Part shown: in pieces, positions 8,187 to 15,644 of the stretch
Position numbering within the stretch: position 1 is the stretch's first letter
How the letters are laid out: every line of letters begins with the position of its first letter
Program-made: the position numbers and the translations under genes
NCBI GenBank assembly: GCA_045651165.1
Contig: JAZRRX010000001.1
Location: 1 to 23,948, forward strand
DNA length: 23,948 nucleotides
DNA from: RGIG4608 sp045651165
Lineage (GTDB): Bacteria > Bacillota > Clostridia > Oscillospirales > CAG-272
Reading direction: 5' to 3'
Notes under the pieces: model-generated
Seen by the model: the letters and a program-made list of their open reading frames with translations, nothing else
Database searches by the model: none
What the model was told of the DNA's origin: nothing

Positions 8187-8219
8187 AAAAATCACGAAGT
8201 AGATTTCTTCGTGATTTTT
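8187..8219 (+). terminator. Intrinsic terminator after the mreB-like gene
   Basis: The stem ATCACGAAG (8191-8199) pairs with CTTCGTGAT (8207-8215), lengthened by A/T pairs on the outside, and ends in five T (8215-8219). The pepD ribosome binding site begins only a few bases later, so pepD is probably transcribed partly by read-through or from a promoter not recognised here. Confidence 0.85.
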
Positions 8220-8235
8220 ATAAGGGAGATATATT

Positions 8236-9681
8236 ATGGCAGAACAAATAGTTACAAAAGGATATAAGCCTGAGAAGGTGCTTGCCTATTTTGAGGAGCT
8301 TTGCAAAATTCCTCACGGCTCAGGAAACGAAGAAGCAGTTGCAAAATATATTGAAAATTTTGCAAAGGAAAGAGGACTTTTTTGCATAAGAGATGCCAAA
8401 AACAACGTTTTTATTAGAAAAAATGCTACTGTTGGCTATGAAAATGCAAAAGCTTATCTTCTTCAAGGTCATACTGATATGGTGTGTGCAAAGCTCACCA
8501 CATCATCTCACGACTTTGAACGCGATGCGCTTGACCTTTATGTTGAAGACGGTTGGTTGCGCGCTCGTGGTACTACTCTTGGCGGTGATGACGGAATTGC
8601 GGTTGCTTTTATGCTTGCGCTTCTGGACGGAGAGATAGAAAATCACCCCACACTTGAATGTCTTTTCACTGTTGAAGAAGAAACTGGACTTGGCGGTGCT
8701 GAGAGCTTTGATTATTCTGTGATTACGGCTCATAAGATGATAAACCTTGACTCTGAGAGTGAGGGTGAAGTTTGTGCAGGATGTGCAGGTGGTGTTAGAA
8801 GTAAAATTGACTTTGTACCCACACTTGAAACATCAAACGGTGATCTTATCACTCTCACAATTGACGGACTTTTTGGAGGTCATAGTGGTGTTGAAATCAA
8901 CTGTGGACGTGCAAATGCAATTCTTATGACAGTAAATATGTTAAATGAAATTGCGAAAGAGCAGGGATTGGCACTTATTTCACTCGTTGGTGGTGAAAAG
9001 GACAATGCTATTCCTCGTATGTGCGAAGCCAAATTTGTAGTTGAAGATTCCGCAAAGGCAATAGCTACCATCGAAAAGCTTGATGAAACAATAAGAGAAA
9101 CATTGACGGAAGCAGATGCGGGTCTTAAGATTTCTGTTTCTGTTGAAAATGATGTTGAAAATGTTGAAACTCTTGTTGAGGGTAATAAAATGCTCTCTCT
9201 TATTGCAGGACTTAAGATTGGCGTTCTTTCAATGAGTGCTCACCTTGAGGGACTTGTTGAATTTTCAAGAAATCTTGGTGTTATTGAGGTTAACAAAGAA
9301 GGCGCGTATATTACTTATTCTTCTCGTTCATCCAAAGAAGAACAGATTGACCTTTCAATCGCAGAAGTTGATGCTCTTGTGGGTGAGCTTGGTGCTAACG
9401 TGCGCCATACGGGTAGATATCCAGGTTGGGATTTCCTTCCCGAAAGTGATCTTCGTGATAGTTATATCAAAAAGTTTAAAGAGATTATGGGTAAGGATGT
9501 GCATACAGTAGTTATCCATGCCGGTCTTGAATGTGGAATTATCAAATCTCGCATTCCCGAAATGGACATTATTTCGGTAGGTCCTAATATGAGAAATATT
9601 CACACACCCGATGAAGCACTTGAACTTGATTCTTGCGCTCGACTTTTTGAAGTTTTGAAAGCAGTTTTAAGTGATAAATAA
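8236..9681 (+). CDS. pepD: Aminoacyl-histidine dipeptidase (PepD, M20 family)
   Basis: PepD is a cytoplasmic zinc dipeptidase that cleaves Xaa-His and other dipeptides. The 481 residues match the usual length of about 485. Metal and catalytic residues are visible: QGHTDMVC (H79, D81), LGGDDGI (D118/D119), VEEETGLGG (E147-E149), NLDSES (D172) and VIHAGLECG (H428). The dimerisation insert lies between about 190 and 390. The ATG is preceded by AGGGAGA. It stands alone between two terminators. Product assignment is secure at family level; natural substrates are not shown by the sequence. Confidence 0.95.
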   Translation: MAEQIVTKGYKPEKVLAYFEELCKIPHGSGNEEAVAKYIENFAKERGLFCIRDAKNNVFIRKNATVGYENAKAYLLQGHTDMVCAKLTTSSHDFERDALDLYVEDGWLRARGTTLGGDDGIAVAFMLALLDGEIENHPTLECLFTVEEETGLGGAESFDYSVITAHKMINLDSESEGEVCAGCAGGVRSKIDFVPTLETSNGDLITLTIDGLFGGHSGVEINCGRANAILMTVNMLNEIAKEQGLALISLVGGEKDNAIPRMCEAKFVVEDSAKAIATIEKLDETIRETLTEADAGLKISVSVENDVENVETLVEGNKMLSLIAGLKIGVLSMSAHLEGLVEFSRNLGVIEVNKEGAYITYSSRSSKEEQIDLSIAEVDALVGELGANVRHTGRYPGWDFLPESDLRDSYIKKFKEIMGKDVHTVVIHAGLECGIIKSRIPEMDIISVGPNMRNIHTPDEALELDSCARLFEVLKAVLSDK

Positions 9682-9686
9682 ATATT

Positions 9687-9717
9687 AAAAACGAGAGGCA
9701 AAATGCCTCTCGTTTTT
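9687..9717 (+). terminator. Intrinsic terminator of pepD
   Basis: The stem AAAAACGAGAGGCA (9687-9700) with loop AAA pairs with TGCCTCTCGTTTTT (9704-9717). Its flanking A and T runs mean it can act in both directions. Confidence 0.93.
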
Positions 9718-9727
9718 ATATAAATAC

Positions 9728-9758
9728 AAAAATGCCCCAAGCGGTCGCTTGGGGCATT
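9728..9758 (-). terminator. Intrinsic terminator of the minus-strand lipoprotein gene
   Basis: The stem 9731-9743 (AATGCCCCAAGCG) pairs with 9746-9758. Read on the minus strand it runs into five T (complement of 9728-9732). It lies 10 bases past the stop of the convergent small gene. Confidence 0.9.
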
Positions 9759-9768
9759 AAATATTCAA

Positions 9769-10053
9769 TTAAAATAATCCAACAATGGCTTCAACAACCC
9801 AGGCAACTCCGCCGATAATGAGATTGAAGAGACCTACGATCAACTGCCAAATGCCTTCAAAGAAGCCAACCACAGCCATAACAAGACCGTTAACGATGCT
9901 ATCGAATACCATTCTGATACCAGCACCGAGCTGAGAAACGCCCAAGTTAATATTTGAAGATGAGAATGCGCATCCTGTGAAGAATGTCAACACAGAGATC
10001 ATCAAAACAAGAAGACAAATTCTAGATATCAATCTTTTGTTCAATTTTTTCAT
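9769..10053 (-). CDS. Small predicted lipoprotein with a glycine-phenylalanine-rich hydrophobic tail
   Basis: I do not recognise the family. The 94-residue product has a positively charged start (K2, K3, K6, R7, R11), a hydrophobic core, and Cys28 after Phe-Thr-Gly, an imperfect lipobox with Phe instead of Leu at -3. After Cys28 comes a short polar segment, then residues 42-94 are almost all hydrophobic and glycine-rich with few charges (R47, D51, E66, E88). The motif [IV]-V-G-[FL]-F recurs at 61-65, 72-76 and 90-94, spaced 11 and 18 residues, which puts all copies on one face of a helix. Expression signals are good: GGAGG at 10061-10065, a strong promoter and its own terminator. It could be a surface lipoprotein, a membrane-active peptide or a toxin-like protein. 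Confidence 0.75.
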   Translation of the reverse strand: MKKLNKRLISRICLLVLMISVLTFFTGCAFSSSNINLGVSQLGAGIRMVFDSIVNGLVMAVVGFFEGIWQLIVGLFNLIIGGVAWVVEAIVGLF

Positions 10054-10084
10054 AAAATACCTCCATTAATGTATTTACAAATTA

Positions 10085-10113
10085 AGATTACCATAAAAAA
10101 ACAAAGTTGTCAA
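10085..10113 (-). promoter_or_regulatory. Promoter of the small lipoprotein gene
   Basis: On the minus strand, TTGACA (10113-10108), a 17-bp spacer and TAATCT (10090-10085). The perfect -35 box and tight spacing to the start at 10053 support it. Confidence 0.75.
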
Positions 10114-10138
10114 GCATTTGTATATAATTTTTCGTGAT

Positions 10139-10843
10139 TTAAATTATATTTTTAATTAATTTTTCACCATCGTTTTCAATAAAATAAGATTTTCCTCCGC
10201 AATTTATCGAGTGAGTAAGCTCACCATTGACAAATTCGAGGGCAGAGAGGTTTTCCAAAGCATAGGCGTTTGCTCCTTTGCCGAGAGAGAGCATAACCTT
10301 ATCAAAATCCAAGACGCGCTCGTTGTAGTGAGGAGAAATTCTGCCATTTAGCCAGCCAAGTCCCTTTTGCATTGAATATGCGCCCTCACGTTCTATGAGC
10401 TCTGAATCTGTGTAAATATCCTCAAACCAACAAATTGCACCTGCCGAAAGACCACAAATGATAACACCGCGTTCATATGCATCTTTAATAAGGTCAAGCA
10501 GACCGAATTCTTGCCATTTTCCAAGCATATAGAGTGTATCACCACCACCGACATAGATGAAATCTGCTTTTTCAAATTTACCTTTGATTTTTTCTAAATC
10601 CATCTCGCCGTAAACTGTGAGAGCTACGTCAGCCTTTATATCAAAAACCGATGTGTATGTTTTTCTAAAACTATTAAAATAGGGCATACTATCGTGGCTT
10701 GCAGTTCCGATAAAGAGCCCATATGGACGCTTCTCACCTGCACGCTCTCTTGCAAGATTTGCTATATATCTATCAATTTCAAGTGTTTCTTTGCTTCTTA
10801 TTTCACCACCACCGATGGCGATAATTCTTTTTGTGATTTCCAT
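10139..10843 (-). CDS. Peptidase S51-family protein (dipeptidase E-like)
   Basis: The fold is that of class I glutamine amidotransferases, with a nucleophilic serine in place of cysteine; known members cleave Asp-Xaa dipeptides or cyanophycin dipeptides. The 234-residue protein has IIAIGGGEI near the start, YVGGGDTLYML at 97-107, the nucleophile elbow GLSAG with Ser133, and SPHYN with His172, as in the family triad. A longer reading frame extends to 10918, but a promoter at 10872-10900 lies inside that extension and TTGGAGAA precedes ATG 10843, so 10843 is the start. It is a single-gene unit; no terminator was found in the short gap before the next minus-strand promoter. Substrate is not determinable here. 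Confidence 0.9.
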   Translation of the reverse strand: MEITKRIIAIGGGEIRSKETLEIDRYIANLARERAGEKRPYGLFIGTASHDSMPYFNSFRKTYTSVFDIKADVALTVYGEMDLEKIKGKFEKADFIYVGGGDTLYMLGKWQEFGLLDLIKDAYERGVIICGLSAGAICWFEDIYTDSELIEREGAYSMQKGLGWLNGRISPHYNERVLDFDKVMLSLGKGANAYALENLSALEFVNGELTHSINCGGKSYFIENDGEKLIKNII

Positions 10844-10871
10844 AATTTTCTCCAAATCTAAATATATATCC

Positions 10872-10900
10872 ATTCTACCACAGAAATATGCAAAAATCAA
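10872..10900 (-). promoter_or_regulatory. Promoter of the S51 peptidase gene
   Basis: On the minus strand, TTGATT (10900-10895), a 17-bp spacer and TAGAAT (10877-10872), 28 bases before the ATG at 10843. It rules out the longer start at 10918. Confidence 0.78.
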
Positions 10901-10928
10901 TGAAAAATTCGGTCGCAAAATATGAAAT

Positions 10929-10986
10929 AAAACGGCTTATTTATTTTTGTTTCGATAAACAAAGATGAAAATACCGTCTTTTTTTT
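10929..10986 (+). terminator. Terminator-like long imperfect stem-loop in a divergent intergenic region
   Basis: The outer arms ACGG (10932-10935) and CCGT (10974-10977) and the inner perfect stem TTTGTTT/AAACAAA (10946-10952 with 10957-10963, loop CGAT) are joined by partly pairing A/T-rich arms and followed by eight T (10979-10986). No gene reads into it on the plus strand. It may be a leader attenuator, an insulator between divergent genes, or a remnant. Confidence 0.45.
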
Positions 10987-11030
10987 AATTTTATATGGTT
11001 TTGAGGTCAATTTTGCACGATGAGTTTTGA

Positions 11031-11059
11031 TTGACAGGAAAAATATGGAAATATATAAT
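11031..11059 (+). promoter_or_regulatory. Consensus promoter of the LRR protein gene
   Basis: A perfect TTGACA (11031-11036), 17 bp, and a perfect TATAAT (11054-11059). This is the best promoter type in the window and lies 35 bases before the ATG at 11094. Confidence 0.92.
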
Positions 11060-11093
11060 GAAATCACCAAATTTCATAAAGGAAGGAAAAATT

Positions 11094-11939
11094 ATGAACA
11101 GACAAGAAATCAAAGCAAAAATTATGAAGGCGCTGACCATAGCATTACCTATTTTGCTCGTAGCAATTTTAGCAATGCTTATTGTTGTGGCTATGAATCT
11201 TTCAGATGAAAATTCCGTGCCCGTGTTCAAAGATGACGACACAATGACGACCACCTCAACAACGACGAATGACAATCCTCCAAATAATTCGGGCAACAAC
11301 GGAAATCAACAAAATTCCAACAACCCCGATGACAATCCAACACCCGATCCATCAAGTGAAGGACTTTCATTTGTTAGCAATGGAGATGGAACTTGCGCGC
11401 TTGATGGAATAGGCGATTGTACAGATACTTTTATCATTGTTCCTACTATGAGTCCCGATGGGGATATCGTGGTTGAAATAGCAGACAATGCCTTTAAAAA
11501 CTGCAATAAAATAAAAGGAATTGAGCTATCTGAAACAATAAAAACCATTGGAACTTACGCTTTTTATGGCTCAACAATAAGAAATATAACAATTCCTGCC
11601 ACAGTTAAGGAAATAGGAAATTACGCGTTTGCAGGATGCAAATATCTTGAAGAAATTGAGGTAGAAATAGACAATCCAAATTATTCATCAGCATCTGGAA
11701 TTCTTTATAACAAGGAAGGAAGCCGTTTGATTGCATATCCTGCGGGCAAAACAGATAATTTTGTTGTTATCTCGCGTGACGTAACAGAGATTGCTAATAT
11801 GGCGTTCTATAAATGTACTTCTATTAAAAAAGTAACATATCACGGCACAAGCGCATCGTGGAGATCGGTGGAAATAGGTGCTGGTAATGATGTAATTGAA
11901 GAAGCAGTTGTCTATTGTGCAGGGGACGGCAGCAAATAA
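11094..11939 (+). CDS. Membrane-anchored BspA-type leucine-rich-repeat protein (LRR_5)
   Basis: The 281-residue product starts with a short basic segment and one transmembrane helix (about 13-34) without a visible cleavage or lipobox site. It continues with an extracellular linker rich in Asp, Thr, Asn and Pro (about 38-90) and ends in BspA-like LRR_5 repeats. The repeats carry the typical phrases IADNAFKNC, IKTIGTYAFYGS, IPATVKEIGNYAFAGC and VTEIANMAFYKC (about 129-241). Such proteins usually bind host or neighbour-cell surfaces, but no ligand can be named. ATG 11094 follows GGAAGGA; the in-frame TTG at 11031 is the -35 box, so it is not the start. The gene is monocistronic with its own perfect promoter and terminator. 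Confidence 0.88.
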   Translation: MNRQEIKAKIMKALTIALPILLVAILAMLIVVAMNLSDENSVPVFKDDDTMTTTSTTTNDNPPNNSGNNGNQQNSNNPDDNPTPDPSSEGLSFVSNGDGTCALDGIGDCTDTFIIVPTMSPDGDIVVEIADNAFKNCNKIKGIELSETIKTIGTYAFYGSTIRNITIPATVKEIGNYAFAGCKYLEEIEVEIDNPNYSSASGILYNKEGSRLIAYPAGKTDNFVVISRDVTEIANMAFYKCTSIKKVTYHGTSASWRSVEIGAGNDVIEEAVVYCAGDGSK

Positions 11940-11945
11940 AACAAT

Positions 11946-11971
11946 GGCGAGGAATTTTCCTCGCCTTTTTT
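11946..11971 (+). terminator. Intrinsic terminator of the LRR protein gene
   Basis: GGCGAGG (11946-11952) pairs with CCTCGCC (11959-11965), followed by six T (11966-11971), 7 bases after the stop. Confidence 0.93.
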
Positions 11972-12078
11972 GTTGTTCAAATTTAAATAAAAACTATAGC
12001 TTTTGACATATTACATACATATATCGCATTATTTCGAAAAAAGTCGATAAAAAAGTTAAAATAATGTGAAAAAAGGAC

Positions 12079-12107
12079 TACACAAATTCGGGAATATATG
12101 TTATAAT
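12079..12107 (+). promoter_or_regulatory. Promoter of the rlmB operon
   Basis: An extended -10 TGTTATAAT (TATAAT at 12102-12107) with a weak -35 TACACA (12079-12084) at 17 bp. It lies 47 bases before the rlmB ATG. A second, weaker candidate is TTGACA at 12003-12008 with CATTAT at 12027-12032. Confidence 0.75.
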
Positions 12108-12153
12108 GTAGTATGATTGATAAGTTTACTCTTTTTTAAGAAAGGGACTAAAA

Positions 12154-13035
12154 ATGAGAGAAAATAACTATAAGAACAACAATAAAGGAAAGAATTACGG
12201 TAAAAAAGAGGGTAATCGTCCCCACCGTAACGAAAATTTTAATTCTAACAATAAAAAGCAATATTATAAGGAACCTGTGCAGATGACCGAAGAGGAACTT
12301 GGTGGTCTTGTTATTGGCAGAAATGCAGTTCGTGAGCTTTTAAAGAGTGGACGAGCTGTGGACAAGCTTCTCGTCAGCCGTGGTGATAGAGAGGGTTCAA
12401 TTGTGGTGCTCGTTGCTCAGGCAATTGAGCGTGGTATCCCCGTTGTTGAGGTTGAGCGCGCAAAACTTGACTCAATGGCTGGTATGAGTCAGCATCAAGG
12501 TGTTATCGCAATGGCAGCTGAAAAGGAATACGTTGAGGTTGAAGATATTATTGCTATTGCTCGCGAGCGTGGTGAAGCTCCACTTATCGTTATTTCTGAT
12601 GGAATCACCGACCCATACAATCTCGGTGCGCTTATAAGATGTGCAGAGGGTGTTGGTGCGCATGGTCTTATAATTCCGAAAAGACGTGCAAGTGGTCTTA
12701 CTCCCTTGGTTTCAAAATCAAGTGCCGGTGCTATTGAGCATCTTGCAGTTGCGAAGGTTTCCAATATTGCGCAAACTATTGAAGAGCTTAAAGAACAAAA
12801 TATCTGGATTTATAGCGCAGAAGCAGGTGGACAAGCATACTACGACACCGATTTTACGGGTGGATGTGCTATCGTTTTCGGTAGTGAGGGCGAGGGCGTT
12901 TCTCAACTTGTTAAGCAGAGAAGTGATTTTATAGTTTCAATTCCAATGTATGGCCACGTAAATTCGTTTAACGTTTCTACTGCAGCTGCTGTAATTTTAG
13001 CTGAAGCATCCAAACAACACAGACAAAAGAAATAA
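12154..13035 (+). CDS. rlmB: 23S rRNA 2'-O-methyltransferase of the RlmB/TrmH (SPOUT) family
   Basis: A SPOUT-class enzyme that transfers methyl from SAM to a ribose 2'-OH, probably in 23S rRNA. The 293 residues contain the substrate-binding L30e-like domain (about 50-130) and the knotted catalytic domain. The latter has the three TrmH motifs: DPYNLGALIRCAEG at 153-166, FGSEGEGVS at 242-250 and IPMYGHVNSFNVSTAAAV at 263-280. A basic, Asn/Lys-rich N-terminal tail (1-40) probably binds RNA. The start is preceded by AAAGGGA. It heads the operon, 43 bases before the next gene without a terminator. The exact nucleotide modified cannot be deduced, and YacO-like tRNA specificity is possible. Confidence 0.92.
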   Translation: MRENNYKNNNKGKNYGKKEGNRPHRNENFNSNNKKQYYKEPVQMTEEELGGLVIGRNAVRELLKSGRAVDKLLVSRGDREGSIVVLVAQAIERGIPVVEVERAKLDSMAGMSQHQGVIAMAAEKEYVEVEDIIAIARERGEAPLIVISDGITDPYNLGALIRCAEGVGAHGLIIPKRRASGLTPLVSKSSAGAIEHLAVAKVSNIAQTIEELKEQNIWIYSAEAGGQAYYDTDFTGGCAIVFGSEGEGVSQLVKQRSDFIVSIPMYGHVNSFNVSTAAAVILAEASKQHRQKK

Positions 13036-13078
13036 TATGACTTTTAATAAATTTGAGTTTAAAAAGGAGGTAATTTGA

Positions 13079-15634
13079 GTGAGCGGCTTTAATAATGATG
13101 ATGTTAAAAAGATGCTTGAAATGCTTAAAGAACAAGCAGAAATCAACAATAATGATTCAAATGCACAAATGAATACTCAAACTACCGAAGATGTTCACAC
13201 GGACGATGACATAAAGAATATGCTAAAGGAACATTTTTCCTCTGAGCATAGTGATAGTTCAGTTGCTGTGATGGAGGATTATTCCTTTGACGAGATTGAA
13301 GATTTTGTATCTGAAAATGATATTGATGAACAAGCAGAGGTTGAAGAACCACTTGATGAGATTGTTGAAGAAACTCCCATAATTGAGAGCACTGATGATT
13401 ACATAGAAGAAACGGATAACTCAACCGAAATTCCTGAGAATTTCATTGACGAGGAAGAACCTGTGTCCGAGGAATCCATAAACTATGATGAAGTTCTTGA
13501 AGGTCAACAGGGAACCGTGTTTAATCAATTCGTTGAAGACTTTACGGGTGATCTTGATGACGTAGTGTTTGAGGCAGAAATAACAGAAAGTCGTGCTCCT
13601 GACAAGCAATACACCATTTTTGAGGACTGGGAGCAGATAATTAAAGAAAAGGATTTTGCAACTGCAGAGGAAGAAATAATTCCACCTACAGAAGAAGAGC
13701 TTGAGCAAAATATAGAAAGCCAAGAAAAGAAAAATATGCAGACGGATTATTTCAATCCGATAGTTTCTGACAATGATCTTGATGCGGTTGATATTGCTCT
13801 TATGGTTGCTCTTGGTGGTGAAAGTGAACTTAATCAGACAGTGGGATTCGAAAAAATTCGTCAGGCAGTTCACGACATTAAAGAGGAAGATGAAGAAAGT
13901 CTTGAAGGTAAGAAGATTTTTGGATTCTGTGGTGATGAATATTCCTCTTTAGTTCAAAATATAAAAATAAAGAAACAATACAAAACAGATAAGATTCGAC
14001 TTTTGTGTCAAGCAATAGGTACGGCTGTATTTACAGTAGTCCTTATGATTTATGAGATGTTGGGTTGGATAGGCAATGAGTTCAGTGGTGCATTTAATAT
14101 TGAAAATCACCCTACATTCCACGTTTTGATGGGACTTCAACTTCTTGTTGTTTGTTTCATAATATCGTGTAACAAATTCATTAAGCTTTTTAAAGAGCCG
14201 ATGAGTTTCTCATCTCTTTCATATATTGGCGCGTTGTTTACTATGCTTTTAAGTGTACTTCACGATGTTTTGATAATTCTCATTGAAGGCTATGCCTCTG
14301 CAGGAATGTTATTCCATTCTGCATCTGCAGTATTGCTTTTGATAAGCATTATCTATGACATATTTGATCACACTCAGCAATCCTATATGTTTAATATAGT
14401 TTCGCTTAGTGATAAGAAGCTCGTTTTTGAACCATATGGCAAAATTAAAACTGATGATGATAGTGAAATGATTGAAAGCGATAGCTATTGCATCTCACGT
14501 GTTCCCACTGTGAAAAAATATTTTGCAAGAACAAGTGCTCCATCAACGGTTTCTATGAGCAAGCTCATTCCTTTAGTTCTTAGCTTTTCTATTGCAATAT
14601 GCGTAATGCTTTTGCTTCTTCTTATGGGCGAGGGCTATGGCACGATCATTTTCAGTTTTATAATTACACTTTCAGTCCTTCTTATATGCACAAGTATATT
14701 TGAGAGTGAATTTGCATTCTTCTCAGTTCATACGGCACTTAAAAAATATAAGACGGGTATTGTTGGTAAATCCAGTGTAGCTGAATACGGCAAGTGCAAT
14801 GTGGTTTATTTTGATGATTTTAACGTATTCAACAAAAAGAGTGTAAGAACAAAGGGACTTAAACTCTACGATAACAACGAGATTTATCGCATACTTTATC
14901 ATACTCAGGCGGTATTTTCAAAGGTTGGAGGGCCTCTTAAGGGCGTATTTGAATTTGCAACAACTGAGATGACACATTCAAACAAGGTTGAAATTAAAGA
15001 AATAAGCAAAGAGGGTATCTCTGCTATAGTTGACGGAAGAACTTCAGTTCTTATTGGAAGTGGTTCGTTTATGAGAAGCAGATATATTCATCCAAGCTAC
15101 ACAAGTGCAGATCTTAAGCTTGAAGAAAGTGGAGAAGATAGCATTATGTTTATAGCACTTAATGGAGTTTTAGGTGCAAAGCTTTATGTTACATATCAGT
15201 TCTCAAGTGAATTTGAAAGACTTGCGCGCAAGCTTACAGCACGCGGTGTAAGTATTGGCATTCGTTCTGCCGATCCCAACGTAAACAATAAATGGGCAAA
15301 GAGATATGGCGATATGAAGAAATTCTCAATTAGCATTGTTCGCCCCACCCTTAAAGAAATCAAGCCCAATGAAAAGTCCATTGACAGTGGTATTGTATCG
15401 GTTAAAAACGTACGCGCTCTTTCAGAAGCATTGATGATGTGCATTAAACTTAATAATTTTGAAACACTTATTTCAAAGGTAAGAGTTGTTGCGCTTATAG
15501 TTATGGGTATTTTGTCATTTGCACTTGTACTTCTTTCGGGAATCAATTTGATGACAGTGCTTGCACTTTCTATTGCCTTGAGCTTGGGAGCATCTATTGT
15601 GGCTCTTTTAACTCATTTCTATATTAAAAATTAA
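13079..15634 (+). CDS. Large membrane protein resembling a degenerate P-type ATPase (pseudoenzyme)
   Basis: An 851-residue protein starting at GTG, 8 bases after AAAAAGGAGG. Residues 1-290 are a strongly acidic, low-complexity cytoplasmic tail. About eight membrane helices follow: near 305-329, 348-368, 378-402, 405-428, 496-516, 519-540, 803-820 and 824-846. The soluble part between helices six and seven parallels the P-type ATPase catalytic loop. VVYFDDFNVFN (575-585) stands where FDKTGTLT is expected, GISAIVDGRTSVLIGSGSFM (646-665) resembles the N-domain glycine block, and GVSIGIRSADPN (723-734) stands where the TGD hinge is expected. The GDGxND segment is missing and no TGE actuator motif is seen, so ATP-driven transport is unlikely. 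I infer a regulatory or structural role. It is 10 bases from the radical SAM gene and surely cotranscribed. Confidence 0.72.
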   Translation: MSGFNNDDVKKMLEMLKEQAEINNNDSNAQMNTQTTEDVHTDDDIKNMLKEHFSSEHSDSSVAVMEDYSFDEIEDFVSENDIDEQAEVEEPLDEIVEETPIIESTDDYIEETDNSTEIPENFIDEEEPVSEESINYDEVLEGQQGTVFNQFVEDFTGDLDDVVFEAEITESRAPDKQYTIFEDWEQIIKEKDFATAEEEIIPPTEEELEQNIESQEKKNMQTDYFNPIVSDNDLDAVDIALMVALGGESELNQTVGFEKIRQAVHDIKEEDEESLEGKKIFGFCGDEYSSLVQNIKIKKQYKTDKIRLLCQAIGTAVFTVVLMIYEMLGWIGNEFSGAFNIENHPTFHVLMGLQLLVVCFIISCNKFIKLFKEPMSFSSLSYIGALFTMLLSVLHDVLIILIEGYASAGMLFHSASAVLLLISIIYDIFDHTQQSYMFNIVSLSDKKLVFEPYGKIKTDDDSEMIESDSYCISRVPTVKKYFARTSAPSTVSMSKLIPLVLSFSIAICVMLLLLLMGEGYGTIIFSFIITLSVLLICTSIFESEFAFFSVHTALKKYKTGIVGKSSVAEYGKCNVVYFDDFNVFNKKSVRTKGLKLYDNNEIYRILYHTQAVFSKVGGPLKGVFEFATTEMTHSNKVEIKEISKEGISAIVDGRTSVLIGSGSFMRSRYIHPSYTSADLKLEESGEDSIMFIALNGVLGAKLYVTYQFSSEFERLARKLTARGVSIGIRSADPNVNNKWAKRYGDMKKFSISIVRPTLKEIKPNEKSIDSGIVSVKNVRALSEALMMCIKLNNFETLISKVRVVALIVMGILSFALVLLSGINLMTVLALSIALSLGASIVALLTHFYIKN

Positions 15635-15644
15635 TGGTGAAATA

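Noticed and set aside
10844..10918. Longer start of the S51 peptidase at 10918
   Set aside because: A good minus-strand promoter lies at 10872-10900, inside the extension; the added residues do not resemble the family.
11031..11093. In-frame N-terminal extension of the LRR protein from TTG 11031
   Set aside because: TTG 11031 is the first half of a perfect -35 box and the -10 box lies within the extension; ATG 11094 has a proper ribosome binding site.
12003..12032. TTGACA at 12003-12008 as the main rlmB promoter
   Set aside because: The best -10 at 18 bp is CATTAT; the extended -10 promoter at 12079-12107 is closer to the gene and stronger. Kept only as a possible second promoter.
13079..15634. 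Working heavy-metal or cation P-type ATPase
   Set aside because: KTGT, TGD, GDGxND and TGE motifs are missing or replaced, so active transport is not supported.
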